Shown: positions 40,471 through 50,868, counted from the stretch's first letter. The stretch: 64,000 nucleotides of DNA from Pseudomonas asturiensis (GCF_900143095.1 NZ_FRDA01000003.1:434001-498000); one strand, 5' to 3'. Translations and numbers: made by a program. The notes: generated by a model from the letters alone, not told the origin.

Positions 40471-42027
40471 CTACGCGGTCTTCCGATCATTATTGTTATG
40501 GCCATCGGGATGGCTGAGCGCGGCAGCGAGCACCTGTTCCTGGGTGAGGTCCTGATTGATGAAGTCGCCGCGCAACTGTCCTTCGCCGATCACCAGTACG
40601 CGGTCGGAAACGCCCAGCACTTCGGCCAGCTCCGAGGACACCATGATGATCGACACGCCAGCAGCCGCCAGCGCGCCCATCAGTTTGTAGATTTCATACT
40701 TGGCGCCAACATCGACGCCGCGCGTGGGCTCATCGAGAATCAGCACACGCGGTTGGGTCAGCAACATCTTGGCCAGCACCGCCTTCTGCTGATTGCCGCC
40801 GGACAGGCTGGTGATCGGCAGGAACGGGCTCGCGGTCTTGAGGTGCATGCGCGAGATTTCCCGGTCGATGCTGCCCAGCTCGGCTTCCGCATCGATACGG
40901 GTCATTTTCGAGTAGCTGTCCAGTACCGCGAGGGTGATGTTCTGGCCCACGCCCAGGTCCGGAATGATGCCCTGACGTTTACGGTCTTCCGGGACCATGC
41001 ACAGCCCGGCACGGATCGATTTGAGAGGCGTGCGCGTGTCGATCTGATGACCTTCCAGCCACACTTCGCCTTCGTAGCGACCGGGATAGGCACCGAACAG
41101 CGCCGAGACCAGTTCCGTGCGTCCGGCACCGACCAGCCCGGCAATGCCCAGAATCTCGCCGCGCTTGAGCACGAATGAAATGTCGTCGACGCGTTTGCGT
41201 TTCGGGTTGTCGACGTCGTAGCAGGTGAAGTGACGTGCCTCGAACATCACTTCGCCCACGTCGTGGGGCTCGGTGGGGTAAAGGTTGCTCATTTCCCGAC
41301 CGACCATCTGCGTGATGATCTTCGGAATGTCCATGTCGGCCATGGAGGTGGTCGCGATGTGCTTGCCGTCGCGGATCACCGAAATGGTGTCGCACACTGC
41401 AGCGACTTCATCGAGCTTGTGGGAGATGTAGACGCACGCCACGCCTTTGGCCTTGAGGTCGCGAATGATGTCCAGCAGCACCTCGATTTCCGAGCGGGTC
41501 AGGGCCGAGGAGGGCTCGTCGAGGATCAACAGCCGCGCGTCTTTGTTCAGCGCCTTGGCGATTTCCACCAGTTGCTGATAGCCGCCGCCGTATTGTGAAA
41601 CCGGCAATGCCACGTTCATGTCCGGCACCTTGAGTTCACGCATCAGCGCTTCGGCGCGGTGGATCATGGCCGGGTAGTTCATGCGCCCGCCACGCAGGGT
41701 CAGTTCGTGGCCCATGAAGATGTTTTCGGCCACCGACAGGTCAGGCACCAGCGTCAGTTCCTGATGGATGATGACGATGCCTGCGGCTTCGGTTTCACTG
41801 ATCGATTGCGCTTTGAGCGGCTGGCCGTCCCAGAGGATTTCGCCCTCCCAGGTGCCGTAGGGATAGACCGCCGACAGGACTTTCATCAGCGTGGATTTGC
41901 CAGCACCGTTTTCACCGCACAGGCCCACGCACTCACCGGCCCGGACCTTGATATCGATGCCGTTCAGAGCCTTGACGCCATCGAAGCTTTTGACGATGCC
42001 GTTCATTTGCAGCAGGTAGTCGGACAT
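40471..42027 (-). CDS. xylG: xylose ABC transporter ATPase XylG
   Basis: The 518-aa protein has two ATP-binding domains: Walker [10 protein letters not shown] and signature region near 140 in the first half, and the second half with [13 protein letters not shown] and [13 protein letters not shown]. This is the usual tandem sugar importer ATPase. The start at 42027 gives [10 protein letters not shown]; 14 upstream codons lack similarity. Its stop abuts the xylH start. Confidence 0.94.
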   Translation of the reverse strand: MSDYLLQMNGIVKSFDGVKALNGIDIKVRAGECVGLCGENGAGKSTLMKVLSAVYPYGTWEGEILWDGQPLKAQSISETEAAGIVIIHQELTLVPDLSVAENIFMGHELTLRGGRMNYPAMIHRAEALMRELKVPDMNVALPVSQYGGGYQQLVEIAKALNKDARLLILDEPSSALTRSEIEVLLDIIRDLKAKGVACVYISHKLDEVAAVCDTISVIRDGKHIATTSMADMDIPKIITQMVGREMSNLYPTEPHDVGEVMFEARHFTCYDVDNPKRKRVDDISFVLKRGEILGIAGLVGAGRTELVSALFGAYPGRYEGEVWLEGHQIDTRTPLKSIRAGLCMVPEDRKRQGIIPDLGVGQNITLAVLDSYSKMTRIDAEAELGSIDREISRMHLKTASPFLPITSLSGGNQQKAVLAKMLLTQPRVLILDEPTRGVDVGAKYEIYKLMGALAAAGVSIIMVSSELAEVLGVSDRVLVIGEGQLRGDFINQDLTQEQVLAAALSHPDGHNNNDRKTA

Positions 42028-42056
42028 GACGAGGTACTCACACGTTGGCAACAGAC

Positions 42057-42110
42057 GGACATCTCGCAAGTCTGCGCAGGACAGGGTTGAGCCGGTCCTG
42101 CGAGATGTCC
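42057..42110 (-). other. intercistronic hairpin between xylF and xylG
   Basis: In the minus-strand transcript GGACATCTCGC pairs with GCGAGATGTCC, and inside it GCAGGAC pairs with GTCCTGC. It lies 26 bp after the xylF stop and 30 bp before xylG. Such stems typically protect the upstream mRNA, so more binding protein than ATPase/permease is made. Confidence 0.65.
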
Positions 42111-42136
42111 TCAGGCGTTCAATCGAGCCTGACCGG

Positions 42137-43138
42137 TCATTGCCCCGAGATCTGAGCCTTGGTGTAGAAACCGTCCTTTTCCAGCAGGTCGATGTTGTCC
42201 TTGGTGAGCGGTGTGGGCGTCAGCAGGATGGTGTCGACCTTCTTGTTGCCGTTGTCATACTGCGAGCTGTAGGTCGGCTTTTCGTTGCGCGCCAGTTGCA
42301 CCGAGAGCTTGGCGGCTTCGGAGGCGATCAGTTTGAGCGGCTTGTAGACGGTCATGGTCTGGGTGCCGTCGATCACGCGTTTGACCGCTGCCAGATCGGC
42401 GTCCTGACCGGAGATCGGCACTTTGCCTGCCAGCTTCTGTGCCGCGAGGGCCTGGATTGCACCGCCTGCAGTGGCGTCGTTGGAGGCGACGATGCCGTCG
42501 ATTTTATTGTTGTTACGGGTCAGGGCGTTTTCGACGATGCTCAGGGCTTCGGTCGGGTTCCATTCCTTGACCCACTGTTGGCCGACAATCTTGATGTCGC
42601 CCTTGTCGATGGCCGGTTGCAGTACCTTCATCTGGCCTTCGCGCAGGATCTTGGCGTTGTTGTCCGTAGGCGCGCCACCCAGCAGGAAGTAGTTGCCCTT
42701 GGGCGCGGCTTGCAGCACGCCGTTGGCCTGCATTTCGCCGACCTTTTCGTTATCGAAGGAAATATAGGCGTCGATATCGGCGTTGAGGATCAGCCGGTCG
42801 TAGGACACGACCTTGATCCCGGCCTTCTTGGCTTCGGCCACGGCATTGGTCAGCACCGTGGCATTGAACGGTACGATGACGATCACATCGACGCCACGGG
42901 AAATGAGGTTTTCGATCTGCGAAATCTGCTTCTGCTCATTGGCGTCAGCCGACTGGACGTAGACTTTGGCATTCATCTTCTCGGCGGCCGCGACGAAGTA
43001 GTCTCGATCCCGAGACCAGCGTTCGAGACGCAGGTCATCAATGGAAAAACCGATTTTAGGGTTGGCGGAGTCGGCCATGACGGGAAGCGACAGTAGGGCC
43101 AGAGCGCTGGCGAGTAACGTGATTCGTAGTTTTTTCAT
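42137..43138 (-). CDS. xylF: D-xylose-binding periplasmic protein XylF
   Basis: The 333-aa protein has a Sec signal peptide (cleavage near VMADSA) and a type I periplasmic binding fold. The start [20 protein letters not shown] and VSYDRLILN are characteristic of xylose-binding protein. It captures xylose for XylGH. Its ribosome-binding site is directly preceded by an A-rich motif of Crc type. Confidence 0.95.
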   Translation of the reverse strand: MKKLRITLLASALALLSLPVMADSANPKIGFSIDDLRLERWSRDRDYFVAAAEKMNAKVYVQSADANEQKQISQIENLISRGVDVIVIVPFNATVLTNAVAEAKKAGIKVVSYDRLILNADIDAYISFDNEKVGEMQANGVLQAAPKGNYFLLGGAPTDNNAKILREGQMKVLQPAIDKGDIKIVGQQWVKEWNPTEALSIVENALTRNNNKIDGIVASNDATAGGAIQALAAQKLAGKVPISGQDADLAAVKRVIDGTQTMTVYKPLKLIASEAAKLSVQLARNEKPTYSSQYDNGNKKVDTILLTPTPLTKDNIDLLEKDGFYTKAQISGQ

Positions 43139-43152
43139 GGTGGTGCGTCCTT

Positions 43153-43163
43153 TTATTGTTGTT
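43153..43163 (-). promoter_or_regulatory. Hfq/Crc-type CA motif at xylF
   Basis: On the transcript the sequence AACAACAATAA (containing AAnAAnAA) lies just before the AAGGAC ribosome-binding site of xylF. CA motifs at start regions mediate carbon catabolite repression in Pseudomonas. Confidence 0.6.
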
Positions 43164-43306
43164 TGAAAGACACTGCCTGACGTTTAACGGATTGCCGGTA
43201 GAACTGTAGAGAGTTGCAACGCTCTGTGAGCAGAGATTTGTCGTGAGAATGTAACTGCCTCGCCGGGCCTGCAAACTCTCCAAAGTCTAGCCATTACAGC
43301 CATTGG

Positions 43307-44623
43307 TCAGCGGTAGATGAACCGATTGACCACGTTTTCGAGCATCTCTTGTCGACCGCTGACGGCCTGCGGATTCAGCTCGTCCGTGAATGCCTTCTGG
43401 GCGAGTGACTCAAGGCTGAACTCGCCGGCCAGTACGGCTTTGCCAAACGGCTGTTGCCAGCCCGCATAGCGTTGATCCTTGAACTGCTGAAGCGCGTCGT
43501 TCTGCACCATGGCGGCGGCGCGCTCCAGCGACAGGGCAAGGACATCCATGGCCGCGACGTGGCCGTGGAACAGATCCACCTCATCCAGGCTCTGACGACG
43601 CACCTTGGAGTCGAAGTTGAAACCGCCATTCTTGAAGCCGCCGGCTTTCAGAATCTCGTACGTGGCGAGGGTCATCTCTTCGACACTGTTGGGAAACTGA
43701 TCCGTATCCCAGCCGTTCTGCGGGTCGCCGCGGTTGGCGTCGATGCTGCCAAAGATACCCAGCGAAACCGCCGTGGCAATTTCATGATGGAAACTGTGCC
43801 CGGCGAGGGTCGCGTGGTTAGCCTCGATGTTGACCTTGATCTCGTTTTCCAGACCGAATTGCTGCAGAAAGCCGAACACGGTGGCGCTGTCGTAATCGTA
43901 TTGGTGCTTGGTCGGCTCCTGAGGTTTGGGTTCGATCAGCAGATCGCCCTGGAAACCGATTTTGTGCTTGTGCTCGACCACCATGCGCATGAAGCGGCCC
44001 AGTTGCTCGCGCTCCTGTTTCAAGTCGGTGTTGAGCAGCGTCTCATAGCCCTCGCGGCCGCCCCACAGTACGTAGTTGGAGCCCTTCAGGCGCTGGGTCG
44101 CGTTCATCGCGCTGAACACCTGAGCGGCGGCGCAGGCAAACACCTCAGGGTTCGGGTTGCTGGCGGCTCCTGCGGCAAAGCGCGGGTTGCTGAAGCAGTT
44201 GGCCGTGCCCCATAGCAGTTGGATTCCTGTTTGCTCCTGATGGCGCTCAAGGTGGTCGATCATCTGTGCGAAGTTGTTGCGATACTCCTTCAGCGAGCTG
44301 CCTTCCGGCGCTACATCGGTGTCGTGGAAGCAGTAGTAGTCGATGCCCAGCTTAGAGAAGAACTCGAAAGCGGCCTCAGCCTTGCCGATGGCCTGTTCCA
44401 TAGGGTCAGCCGGGCGCTGCCACGGGCGCTTGAAGGTGCCGGCTCCGAACACGTCGGCGCCTGGCCAGACAAAGGTGTGCCAGTAGCAGACCGCCATGCG
44501 CAGGTGCTCTCGCATGGGTTTGCCGAGGACCAGCTTGTTGGCATCGTAGTGGCGAAAAGCGAGAAGGGAATCGCTGGAAGGCCCTTCGTAGACAATCTTG
44601 TCGACGGTGGGGAAGTGCGACAT
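43307..44623 (-). CDS. xylA: xylose isomerase XylA
   Basis: XylA (438 aa) converts D-xylose to D-xylulose with two divalent metals. The TIM barrel shows [13 protein letters not shown] (catalytic His), [14 protein letters not shown] and the Asp-rich metal site ([20 protein letters not shown]). The ATG at 44623 matches the usual start (family ~440 aa); the open frame extends further upstream but into the promoter. xylF follows after 168 bp on the same strand. Confidence 0.97.
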   Translation of the reverse strand: MSHFPTVDKIVYEGPSSDSLLAFRHYDANKLVLGKPMREHLRMAVCYWHTFVWPGADVFGAGTFKRPWQRPADPMEQAIGKAEAAFEFFSKLGIDYYCFHDTDVAPEGSSLKEYRNNFAQMIDHLERHQEQTGIQLLWGTANCFSNPRFAAGAASNPNPEVFACAAAQVFSAMNATQRLKGSNYVLWGGREGYETLLNTDLKQEREQLGRFMRMVVEHKHKIGFQGDLLIEPKPQEPTKHQYDYDSATVFGFLQQFGLENEIKVNIEANHATLAGHSFHHEIATAVSLGIFGSIDANRGDPQNGWDTDQFPNSVEEMTLATYEILKAGGFKNGGFNFDSKVRRQSLDEVDLFHGHVAAMDVLALSLERAAAMVQNDALQQFKDQRYAGWQQPFGKAVLAGEFSLESLAQKAFTDELNPQAVSGRQEMLENVVNRFIYR

Positions 44624-44634
44624 GGGCAGGTTCC

Positions 44635-44642
44635 TTATTGTT
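44635..44642 (-). promoter_or_regulatory. Hfq/Crc-type CA motif at xylA
   Basis: On the transcript AACAATAA fits AAnAAnAA exactly and runs straight into the AAGGAA ribosome-binding site of xylA. Confidence 0.6.
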
Positions 44643-44783
44643 CTTGGCGGTCTTTCGATCCTAGCAACGTCCCTGTGCCCATTGATTATGAAAGTCACCA
44701 ACGGGCAGTGCGATTTTGAGTATTGAGATCTGTCGTCCACGCGCCTAGTCTGTGTCGAAACACGCTGTTTATCGACGCAGTGT

Positions 44784-44791
44784 AAAAACAA
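44784..44791 (+). promoter_or_regulatory. Hfq/Crc-type CA motif at the xylR start
   Basis: AAAAACAA fits AAnAAnAA; its last A is the A of the xylR ATG. No classical Shine-Dalgarno is seen here. Confidence 0.45.
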
Positions 44792-45984
44792 TGAAAACGC
44801 TTCCTCCTGTTCATCGAATCGCGCTGTTGTTCAACGGCAGCAAAATCTACGACCGCGGCATCATCAGCGGCATCGGTAACTACCTGAGCAGCACCCGCGC
44901 ATCCTGGGACTTGTTTCTTGAGGAGGATTTCCTCTGCCGGTTGCGCGGTATCGAGCGCTGGCAGGGCGACGGGATCATCGCCGACTTCGATGACCCATTG
45001 ATCGGCGAAGCGCTGGCGGGGATCAAATTGCCGGTGGTCGCGGTAGGAGGGTCCTATCAGGATGCGCGCGCTTATCCGAAAGGGATTCCCTACGTCGCCA
45101 CCGACAATGACGCCTTGATGAAGCTGGCTTACGAGCATTTGATAGAAGCCGGGCTGACACGTTTTGCCTGCTTCAGCCTGCCGGAGTCCCAGGCCAATCG
45201 CTGGGCCCAAGAGCGGGAAAAGGCCTTTCGCAGGTTGTTGCAGCGCGATGGGTTGCAGGTCGATATCTATCGCGGCATGGGCACCAGCGCGCCGCTCTGG
45301 GACAGCGCCGTCGAACAGCAGATTGCGTGGCTGCAGAGCCTGCCCAAACCCATCGGTATCATCGCCGTCAGTGATGCTCGCGCCCGGCAGTTGTTGCAAG
45401 CCTGCCTGACAGCGGGCATTGCCGTGCCGGAGCAGGTGGCGTTGATCGGCATTGATAACGACCCGCTGACCCGTACCTTGACCCGCGTACCGTTGAGCTC
45501 GGTGATTCAAGGAACCGAAACCATGGGCCGGACAGCTGCGCACCTGCTGCATCAAATGCTGCACGGCATGCCGTCGACCGGAACACAGGTTTTGATACCG
45601 CCCGATGCGATTAACGTACAGGCTTCAAGCTTGCATCAACCGCTGGGCGATCCTTACGTGATGCAGGCGCTGTTGTTCATCCGCCAGTACGCGTGTCAGG
45701 GCATCAAGACCGCGCAAGTGGCGGCCTATGTGGGGATATCGCGTTCTTCGCTGGAATCGCATTTCCGCAAGGTGCGCTGCTGCAGCGTGCACGACGAAAT
45801 CCTGCGCTTCAAACTGGCCGCAGCGGCCAGCGGGCTGGAGAACACGGATTCGGCAATCGCCGACATCGCTCGCGACTGCGGCTTCACGTCGGCGCAATAC
45901 CTGCACACCGTGTTCCGCCGCGAGTTCGGTTGCACGCCGAGGGAATATCAGCAGGGCGGCAGTGGCAGGTCGCTAGGTCTCTGA
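44791..45984 (+). CDS. xylR: xylose-responsive regulator XylR
   Basis: The 397-aa protein joins a LacI-like sugar-binding domain (residues ~8-270, [20 protein letters not shown]) to a C-terminal AraC-type DNA-binding domain (residues ~290-390, with [20 protein letters not shown]). It should activate xylA and xylFGH on xylose. The ATG at 44791 gives [13 protein letters not shown]. It is divergent from xylA; no clear operator repeat was recognised in the 167-bp gap. Confidence 0.94.
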   Translation: MKTLPPVHRIALLFNGSKIYDRGIISGIGNYLSSTRASWDLFLEEDFLCRLRGIERWQGDGIIADFDDPLIGEALAGIKLPVVAVGGSYQDARAYPKGIPYVATDNDALMKLAYEHLIEAGLTRFACFSLPESQANRWAQEREKAFRRLLQRDGLQVDIYRGMGTSAPLWDSAVEQQIAWLQSLPKPIGIIAVSDARARQLLQACLTAGIAVPEQVALIGIDNDPLTRTLTRVPLSSVIQGTETMGRTAAHLLHQMLHGMPSTGTQVLIPPDAINVQASSLHQPLGDPYVMQALLFIRQYACQGIKTAQVAAYVGISRSSLESHFRKVRCCSVHDEILRFKLAAAASGLENTDSAIADIARDCGFTSAQYLHTVFRREFGCTPREYQQGGSGRSLGL

Positions 45985-45996
45985 GGCCACGTGGGC

Positions 45997-47367
45997 TCAC
46001 GTCAACCAATGCCACAACAGCGAAGTACCCACCAGCCCGACCACCGAAACGATGGTCTGCAGTACCGACCACACCCAGAGTGTCTGTTTCAGCTGCAGGC
46101 CGAAGTATTCGCGGACCATCCAGAAGCCCGCATCGTTGACGTGACAGAAGAACACCGAGCCTGCGCCGATCACCAACGCCACCAGGGACGCCTCGACTGG
46201 CGCAAGCCCCGCCATCATCGGTGCGAGGATACCTGCCGTCGTGGTCGTTGCGACGGTGGCTGAGCCTGTGGCCTGACGCAGAGCGACGGCAATCAGCCAG
46301 GCCAGCAACAGATACGGCATGTGCGCGCCTTCGGCCACTTTGCTGATGGTCTGGCTGACACCTGCGTCCAGCAGCGTCTGCTTCAGGCCGCCCCCGGCAC
46401 CGATGGTCAGCAGCAGCACGGCAATAGGTGCCAGGCTTTTGCGCAACGTGCCGCCGACATGCTCACGCGACAGGCCATTGGCCCAACCCAGGCAGACGGT
46501 CGCGGCCAGCACGGCGATACCCAGTGCCACAAGCGGCTCGCCGAGAAACTTCAGGGTCAGCGCAGCGCTACTCTCTGGCGCCATCGCGACTTTGGCCAGC
46601 GTGCTGCCGAGCATGAGAATTACGGGCAGCAGGATGATCAGCAACGACATGCCGAAGCTGGGCTGGCGGCTGACGTCAGGCTTGGCACTGAACAGTTTGC
46701 CCAGCTCGGCAGGTTCTTCAATGTGCATGCGTTTCGAGAGCCAGTTGCCATAGAGCGGACCAGCAAGAATCACCGCAGGGATCGCGACGCACAGCCCCAG
46801 CAGCATGGTCAGCCCCAGATCAGCATGCAGGGCGCTGACCGCGATCAGTGGACCTGGATGGGGCGGCATCAGCGCGTGCAAGGTCGTCATACCCGCCAGG
46901 GCCGGGATGGCGATTTTCAGCAATGGCTGACCGGACTGGCGCGCCATCACGAAGATGATCGGCACCATCATCACCAGGCCCACTTCGAAAAACAGTGGCA
47001 GGCCGATGACCATCGCCACCAGCGCCATGACCCACGGTAACGTCTTGCCCTTGCCCAGTCCCAGCAGGGTGGAGGCGATGCGATCCGCCGCGCCGGATTC
47101 GGCCATCAACGCACCGAGCATCGCACCCAGGGCGATGATGATCCCGGCCTCGCCCAAAATACTGCCAGCACCTTTACTGAAGGCTTTTGCGACGGCTTCG
47201 GCAGGCAGTCCGGCGCCGATGCCTGCGATGAACGTGCCGACGAGGATCGAAAGGAAAGGTGGAAGTTTGGTGGCACTGATCAGCACGATGATCGTGGCGA
47301 TAGCAATCAGGCAGCAGACAATCAGGCGGGTGTCGTGAAACACCCAGGCAGCAGACGACAGATCCAA
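45997..47367 (-). CDS. GntP-family gluconate/H+ symporter
   Basis: The 456-aa membrane protein has about twelve hydrophobic segments and GntP-family signatures such as GLPLFFEVGLVMMVPIIF and LMPPHPGPLIAVSALHADLG. It imports gluconate or a related sugar acid. The start is TTG at 47367 after AGGGGGT; no in-frame ATG exists before residue ~84. It is convergent with xylR, 12 bp away. Gluconate kinase is not in the window. Confidence 0.9.
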   Translation of the reverse strand: MDLSSAAWVFHDTRLIVCCLIAIATIIVLISATKLPPFLSILVGTFIAGIGAGLPAEAVAKAFSKGAGSILGEAGIIIALGAMLGALMAESGAADRIASTLLGLGKGKTLPWVMALVAMVIGLPLFFEVGLVMMVPIIFVMARQSGQPLLKIAIPALAGMTTLHALMPPHPGPLIAVSALHADLGLTMLLGLCVAIPAVILAGPLYGNWLSKRMHIEEPAELGKLFSAKPDVSRQPSFGMSLLIILLPVILMLGSTLAKVAMAPESSAALTLKFLGEPLVALGIAVLAATVCLGWANGLSREHVGGTLRKSLAPIAVLLLTIGAGGGLKQTLLDAGVSQTISKVAEGAHMPYLLLAWLIAVALRQATGSATVATTTTAGILAPMMAGLAPVEASLVALVIGAGSVFFCHVNDAGFWMVREYFGLQLKQTLWVWSVLQTIVSVVGLVGTSLLWHWLT

Positions 47368-47378
47368 CGCGGACCCCC

Positions 47379-47386
47379 TTATTGTT
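47379..47386 (-). promoter_or_regulatory. Hfq/Crc-type CA motif at the gluconate permease
   Basis: On the transcript AACAATAA fits AAnAAnAA and directly precedes the AGGGGGT ribosome-binding site. Confidence 0.6.
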
Positions 47387-47431
47387 CAGGCGGAATTTAT
47401 GCGCAGGCTCCGGGTGGTACCTGAGCATGAA

Positions 47432-47450
47432 TTGATACAATTTGTTTCAA
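47432..47450. promoter_or_regulatory. near-palindromic operator upstream of the gluconate permease
   Basis: TTGATACAATTTGTTTCAA is symmetric at 16 of 19 positions about its centre and lies 65 bp upstream of the permease start. It could bind a sugar-acid regulator; the protein is not identifiable from sequence. Confidence 0.5.
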
Positions 47451-47676
47451 TTTTCCCAACGATACCGGAATGCGGCAGTGCGCCGCAGTTAAATTTTCAC
47501 AGGTGTCGGCATACATACCGATCGCGAAGATGCATAACGCCACTGGCGAGGAGGGCATTGCCCTGGGGAACGGTCTGGCGGCTTGAAAATCGCGTTTCCC
47601 GCGCACTATCGGTTTCGCTTTGGGTCGATGTGATCTATACCTTGGGTTCACGTTTTGTGAAGCAAGGAGCTTTCAG

Positions 47677-48147
47677 ATGTCGGACGTCGATCAATCGCAA
47701 TACTCACAACCGTCTCCTGATCAGAGCCACGATGATGTCATTGCCCAGATCAAATGGCAGGGCAAGCAGATCGACTGGTTGCTGCAATGGCTGGTCAAGT
47801 TCGTTGCCAACACCAAGGTGGAAATGGGCGTAACCCTGTCGGTGGGCGGCAATCTGGTGTCGGGCAACCTGATTTCCCATGACGCCTATTTCGAGCAACT
47901 GGCCGAAGATATTTCTGCGCCGTTCAGTCAGTTCGCCAATGGCACTGACGCTTCCATGAAAGAAATGATTCTGTCGTTCAAACCGGGAGATTCATTCGAG
48001 GACACACCAGCCTTTCACTTTATTCACCTGAAGGATTGTCAGACTTACTCCAGTGACGGCAACCCTATCTGTGATGCGGGTGTACTGTGGCGCGGGCGTA
48101 TCGCAGCCGTTGACGGGTTTACCATCGGCCTTATTGCCAAGAAGTAA
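47677..48147 (+). CDS. GvpU-like protein, orphan
   Basis: The 156-aa product has a low-complexity Gln/Ser N-terminus and a core starting GVTLSVGGNLVSGNLISHDA, YFEQLAEDISAPF, which resembles gas-vesicle accessory protein GvpU. No other gvp gene is in the window, so a gas-vesicle role is unlikely; the domain probably does something else in pseudomonads. The ATG at 47677 follows AAGGAG at good distance. It faces the gene at 48204. Confidence 0.75.
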   Translation: MSDVDQSQYSQPSPDQSHDDVIAQIKWQGKQIDWLLQWLVKFVANTKVEMGVTLSVGGNLVSGNLISHDAYFEQLAEDISAPFSQFANGTDASMKEMILSFKPGDSFEDTPAFHFIHLKDCQTYSSDGNPICDAGVLWRGRIAAVDGFTIGLIAKK

Positions 48148-48203
48148 GGCGCGGTGCCTGGCGCCCGGTTTCGACAACCGTCGCAACTGCGTCGGGCGAT
48201 GGC

Positions 48204-48770
48204 CTAGCGGCTGATCTTTTTCAGCAGATTGGAGAACTCATTCAGGTGTTTGACCTGACGCCGTCTGACCTGATTCAACGCACTGATGAAGTGGCGGTTG
48301 GAGGTCAGCCGGGTGAGTTGTTCATAAATGGCAACCTGTCTTTTTTCGGTGGCAATGTTTGACCGTAGAGAATCGTCAGGCCGATGATCATCCTGTGGTT
48401 CGGATGAGCGTGGCTGTGAGTGGTCAGGCGTGTCTTGCACCGAGGCCTTGGCACGCTCAAGCGAGTGGCTGGCGATACCGTTGCTTTTAAGAGGCCTGCC
48501 GACCTCCGTGACGTCAGACTGGCCGGAAACAGACGCCGTACGACCCTTTGACAGCGCCAGAAGAATGGTCGCAAGCACAGTGGCACTCTTGATCTTTTCT
48601 TTGGCGATTCGAATGAGTACCGCTTTGTGTAAGGGGTTCTCTTCGGTGATCGCCTGGCTCAGGTAAGTGGTCGCCATGGGAAGTTCGCCTTCAGTGCCTC
48701 GGAACTGTTCCAGGAGAAGGTCGAAGAAAGCGACATTGGACATGAAGGTGTTGCCGGTCGCGTCGGTCAT
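48204..48770 (-). CDS. degenerate Mn-catalase/CotJC-like ferritin-fold protein
   Basis: The 188-aa protein has two helical-pair halves. The first (FFDLLLEQFRGTEGELPMA to ATILLAL, residues 15-72) and the last (EKRQVAIYEQLTRLTSNRHF, then HLNEFSNLL) align by eye with manganese catalase and CotJC. In those, a Glu and a His in the TEELAHLE-like motif bind metal; here they read Lys59 and Ser62, so catalase activity is probably lost. A Ser/Pro/Asp-rich loop of about 55 residues separates the halves. The start ATG is at 48770; Met10 is an alternative. Confidence 0.65.
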   Translation of the reverse strand: MTDATGNTFMSNVAFFDLLLEQFRGTEGELPMATTYLSQAITEENPLHKAVLIRIAKEKIKSATVLATILLALSKGRTASVSGQSDVTEVGRPLKSNGIASHSLERAKASVQDTPDHSQPRSSEPQDDHRPDDSLRSNIATEKRQVAIYEQLTRLTSNRHFISALNQVRRRQVKHLNEFSNLLKKISR

Positions 48771-49042
48771 ACCAGTCTCCAGTTACCGGGCAGCCTTTAT
48801 TTGTTATTTATGAGCGCGCTGCGCCAATCATGGTTCAGAGTTTTTGAAGCGCTGGCCGACACCCTGGTAGAAAAAGAGACCGGCGCTGGTCATCTATTCT
48901 GCCTCTTTGCGCAGGCCCTTGAAGATGCCGCTCCGCCGAACGGATAGTGTCATATGGCTATCTATTGCGCGACAAAATGCCGCAATGCATGGTGAGACGA
49001 GTAAGATGTCGGCCTGACATAGCACACTGACTAATATCCGGT
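48771..49042. other. gene-poor stretch upstream of the malic enzyme gene
   Basis: Apart from the short frame listed next (49043-49126), I see no supported gene here. It must carry the divergent promoters of the catalase-like gene and the malic enzyme. Confidence 0.4.
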
Positions 49043-49126
49043 ATGGCACTGAAAGTGCTGGCACGCAAAGAAAAAGAAGAAGAACACGCCAGGCTGCCCG
49101 CCCCGGTCGATGCACAGAATCAATGA
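49043..49126 (+). CDS. possible 27-aa upstream ORF of the malic enzyme gene
   Basis: A short frame (begins [18 protein letters not shown]) ends in ATGA at 49123-49126, where an in-frame ATG would extend the malic enzyme by ten basic residues. The ribosome-binding site is weak. It may be a chance frame or a coupling leader. Confidence 0.2.
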   Translation: MALKVLARKEKEEEHARLPAPVDAQNQ

Positions 49127-49152
49127 GTAGACGAAAAAGGCGATCAGAAAAA

Positions 49153-50844
49153 ATGACCAACACTTCGCGACCTTTGTATATTTCCTACGCAGGACCTTCA
49201 CTGCTGGAAATGCCCCTGCTGAACAAGGGCAGTGCCTTTACCCCGCAAGAGCGGGTCGAATTCAATTTGATCGGGCTGCTGCCGCAGAACGTAGAGACGA
49301 TCCAGGAGCAAGTCACGCGGGTCTACAGTCAGTACAAGCAGTGCGCGACTGATCTGGACAAGCACATCTACCTGCGTTCGATTCAAGACAACAACGAGAC
49401 GTTGTTTTTCCGGTTGCTGGACTCGCACCTGGACGAAATGCTGCCGATCATCTACACGCCAACGGTTGGCCAGGCGTGTCAGGAATTCTCCAAGATCTAT
49501 CGCACGCACCGCGGCCTGTTCATTTCCTATCCGGAACGCGACCGCATCGACGATATCCTGCGCAGCGCCACCAAGGACCGTATCAAGATTATCGTGGTCA
49601 CCGACAGCGAGCGCATTCTCGGTCTGGGTGACCAGGGGATCGGCGGCATGGGCATTCCCATCGGCAAGCTGTCGCTGTACACCGCGTGTGGCGGTATCAG
49701 CCCGGCCTACACGCTGCCTATCGTGCTGGATGTGGGCACCAACAACCGTGAGCTGCTCGACGATCCCATGTACATGGGCTGGCGCCATGAGCGTGTGTCG
49801 GGCAAGGAGTACGAAGATTTCATTGCCCTGTTCATCGATGCCGTGCAGCGTCGCTGGCCTGACGTGTTGCTGCAGTTCGAGGATTTCGCCCAGTCCAACG
49901 CCATGCCGTTGCTGGAAAAATACCGTGACGAACTTTGCTGCTTCAACGACGACATTCAGGGCACCGCGTCGGTTGCCGTTGGCACCTTGCTGGCGGCCTG
50001 CAAGGCCAAGAATGAAACCCTCGGGCAGCAGAAAGTGGTGTTCGTCGGCGCCGGGTCGGCCGGCTGTGGCATCGCCGAGCACATCATTGCCGCGATGCAG
50101 ATCGAAGGCCTGAGCGAAAGCGAAGCCCGCAAGCGCATCTTCATGGTTGATCGCTTCGGCCTGTTGACCGATAGCATGGACAACCTGTTGGACTTCCAGA
50201 AGCGTCTGGCGCAGAAGACTTCTGACGTATCGGGCTGGATTGCCGGCTCTGATGCGTTTCCGACCTTGCTCGACGTGGTGACGCATGCGGGCGCTACTGT
50301 GCTGATTGGTGTGTCAGGCCAGCGTGGCCTGTTCACTGAAGAAGTGATTCGCGAGGTGCACAAACATTGCGCCAAACCGCTGGTCATGCCGCTGTCGAAT
50401 CCGACGTCCAAAGTCGAAGCCACGCCGGAAGAGATCCTGCGCTGGACTGACGGTAATGCACTGGTCGCCACCGGCAGCCCATTCGCACCGGTCGAAATCA
50501 ATGGCCGTACTGTACACATCGCTCAGTGCAACAACTCGTACATCTTCCCCGGCATCGGGCTTGGCGTAGTGGCCTGCAAAGCCTCGCGCATCACGGATCG
50601 CATGTTGATGGCAGCGTCCAACGCCCTGGCCGAATGCTCGCCGATGGTGACCGGGCAGGGTGATGCCGTGCTGCCGCCGCTCAAAGATATCCAGAAGGTC
50701 AGCCGCAAGATCGCACTGGCTGTGGCCAAGGAAGCCCAGGCTGAAGGCCTGGCGCTGGAAACCACTGAAGAAGTCTTGCTGGCCGCCATTGAACGCAACT
50801 TCTGGCTGCCCGATTATCGCGCCTACCGTCGTCGCTCTGTCTGA
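49153..50844 (+). CDS. maeA: NAD-dependent malic enzyme
   Basis: The 563-aa enzyme decarboxylates malate to pyruvate. It follows E. coli MaeA closely, with [14 protein letters not shown] [13 protein letters not shown], the substrate loop [15 protein letters not shown], catalytic [19 protein letters not shown] and the NAD motif [15 protein letters not shown]. The ATG at 49153 gives the family start ([18 protein letters not shown]); 49123 is an alternative. Confidence 0.95.
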   Translation: MTNTSRPLYISYAGPSLLEMPLLNKGSAFTPQERVEFNLIGLLPQNVETIQEQVTRVYSQYKQCATDLDKHIYLRSIQDNNETLFFRLLDSHLDEMLPIIYTPTVGQACQEFSKIYRTHRGLFISYPERDRIDDILRSATKDRIKIIVVTDSERILGLGDQGIGGMGIPIGKLSLYTACGGISPAYTLPIVLDVGTNNRELLDDPMYMGWRHERVSGKEYEDFIALFIDAVQRRWPDVLLQFEDFAQSNAMPLLEKYRDELCCFNDDIQGTASVAVGTLLAACKAKNETLGQQKVVFVGAGSAGCGIAEHIIAAMQIEGLSESEARKRIFMVDRFGLLTDSMDNLLDFQKRLAQKTSDVSGWIAGSDAFPTLLDVVTHAGATVLIGVSGQRGLFTEEVIREVHKHCAKPLVMPLSNPTSKVEATPEEILRWTDGNALVATGSPFAPVEINGRTVHIAQCNNSYIFPGIGLGVVACKASRITDRMLMAASNALAECSPMVTGQGDAVLPPLKDIQKVSRKIALAVAKEAQAEGLALETTEEVLLAAIERNFWLPDYRAYRRRSV

Positions 50845-50868
50845 TTGATCCAGCGCGTAACACCGAAG

